From the NCBI GenBank assembly GCA_022828595.1, contig JAKGHH010000008.1, positions 26,590,378 to 26,654,377 of the forward strand: a DNA stretch of 64,000 nt, written 5' to 3'. The notes under the pieces were generated by a model that had not been told where the DNA came from, did not search any database, and was given only the letters and a program-made list of their open reading frames with translations. Shown here piece by piece: positions 62,771 to 64,000 of the stretch; the stretch's first letter is position 1, and every line of letters begins with the position of its first letter. The stretch is from Nelumbo lutea. Its lineage: Eukaryota > Streptophyta > Magnoliopsida > Proteales > Nelumbonaceae. The position numbers and the translations under genes were made by a program.

Positions 62771-64000
62771 CTATTATGAAGAGGCTAATTTATGCTGCTG
62801 GAGTCAGAAGCATTGGGAGAGGGTAGAAACATCAGCAAAGAAGGTTGTATTATCAGGCTCTTCAAAGGAGGAGGTCCAACTGGTGCTTATCGTCTCATGT
62901 TTTCTCATTGTGTTTGGCAAGATAAAGATAAATAGGTCATTAATTAGCATAAATAAAGAGGTGGATTAGTGGTAATTAAGTAATCTGTGAAAATAAGAGG
63001 TCTTGGGTTCAAATCTTGTTAACAACATTTTAAAATTTCACTTATGTATGGATCCATGTGGTTTCATGAAACCAGGACTGGTTCACCGGTTTTTCGGTTA
63101 AACCGGATGGTCACCTGGTTATTGGGGTGTGATCGAACCGGTCAGTGCCCTGAGTCACGGTTCAACCGGCCAGTCCGATCCGGTTTTCTAAACACTGGAA
63201 ATAAGACAAATAGATATATTACTGAAATGCCCTTAACAAAAAATAATTTGACTGCAAAATATATATTTTGAAAATAATTTTGTAATCTGCTTTCACCTCA
63301 ATTTTTTTATAGTTCTGTTGCTTGGCTAGGCTCAGACTATGTAAAACAGCTTCTATCGTCACCCTTGTCATTAGTCAATTGGTCCCAAATACAAGGCCAA
63401 GAGGCCTTTGTCATCTTTGAATACTTTCTAAATAAAACAAAACTCTGAATACTTCCCCTATCTTAGAAGTCCCTGTGTTACTGGTTGAGGATGCTGCATC
63501 AAGGATTGGATGATGTTACCATGGACCTTCTCAGTGTGAAGTCCATTGGATTCATTTCTTTACATATTTTAAGTGTACAAGAATGAGAAATGAAAAAATT
63601 ACAATTGAAAGAATTTATGACATCATATTTTCACTATATGCCATAGTCAATTGGACAAAACTGTGATTGTAAATTCATTAATTTCCTGGACTTGCACATC
63701 GGAAGGGAATCATAGTCAATCAAATTGAACATTTGACCATAGATGACTTTTATCCCTCCTTTATTCATCTGCATTTGAAAGGAACCATAATCAGCGTTTG
63801 GGAATAAGGTTGTAGATGGCTTAGTCCCTAACCTGTTTTGGTAGAGGAACCATAATCAAGCAAGTAGAAGCACCTGGTGGTGGATGGTTTCTTTTCCTCT
63901 ACTTTCTTTCTTACGACTTGCGAGTAAATGAAAGAGAGAAGGAGAACAATATGTAATGTGGAAATATAAGACACATAGGAGATACTTGCCAGAGAGGACT
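62771..64000. other. RRC1 intron sequence, no firm feature
   Basis: No exon, ORF with family resemblance or complete element was recognised. A short CCGGTT/AACCGG-rich block at about 63077-63190 resembles the arms of the hAT-like element at 52216-52963 and may be a small relative, but no target duplication was found. Confidence 0.5.

Larger units (their letters stand above)
47468..64000 (+). other. Third intron of the RRC1-like gene, at least 16.5 kb, open to the right
   Basis: It starts with GTAAAT at 47468. No sequence matching the next expected block (which in RRC1 begins R-Y-V-P-S-F) was found on the + strand up to the window end, so the acceptor lies outside. The content is mainly LINE and hAT-like debris. 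The stretch 47468-49460 shows no recognised element. Confidence 0.75.

Noticed and set aside
63044..63271. 75-residue open frame near the right edge
   Set aside because: It coincides with a CCGGTT-rich palindromic block related to the hAT-like element interiors. There is no protein resemblance.
1..64000. tRNA, rRNA, CRISPR or prokaryotic-type operon signals
   Set aside because: None were seen. The 13-bp tRNA-like strings are retroelement primer-binding sites, not tRNA genes.

Overview
The window is nuclear DNA of a flowering plant. The evidence is spliced plant genes with conventional introns, AT-rich non-coding DNA, and plant-type Ty3/gypsy, Ty1/copia and L1-type LINE elements. I cannot name the species. 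Very long, transposon-filled introns suggest a woody or early-diverging lineage, but that is only an impression.

Three conserved host genes can be assembled exon by exon, although none is an uninterrupted ORF. (1) An ENHANCER OF RUDIMENTARY homologue (ERH) lies on the + strand with coding exons 2498-2591, 25007-25127 and 25947-26040. Its middle intron is 22.4 kb. (2) A CDK-activating-kinase assembly factor MAT1-like gene lies on the - strand with five exons between 45477 and 33813. Its last intron is 10.4 kb. (3) The first three coding exons of a U2SURP/SR140-type splicing factor (RRC1-like) lie on the + strand at 46956-47467. The following intron runs off the right edge, so it is at least 16.5 kb. 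MAT1 and RRC1 are head to head and share a roughly 1.5 kb region between start codons.

The rest is mobile DNA. The ERH intron holds a complete 10.7 kb Tat-lineage gypsy element (3925-14623, target duplication AAATC), a 5'-truncated LINE (14672-15882), a 5.3 kb copia element (17895-23182, target duplication TAGTT) and small hAT-like elements. A chromodomain gypsy element (27014-31979, - strand, target duplication CTCCA) lies between ERH and MAT1. A second copia element of the same family (37111-42983, - strand, target duplication CAAGG) lies in the MAT1 intron. The RRC1 intron is a LINE graveyard: sense and antisense L1-type fragments, several with a C-terminal RNase H domain, are inserted into one another and into or by small hAT-like elements.

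All retroelement coding regions carry stops, frameshifts or lost catalytic residues, so I see no intact autonomous element. The most interesting signals are: a spliced antisense gene inside the Tat element next to a 105-bp tandem repeat; six short elements that share a core terminus and 8-bp target duplications but have unrelated GC-rich interiors; LINE insertions reduced to the last 50-60 bp; a GC-AG intron and a tandem NAGNAG acceptor in the RRC1-like gene; and two defective copia copies whose LTRs remain about 98-99% identical. No tRNA, rRNA or CRISPR feature was seen.
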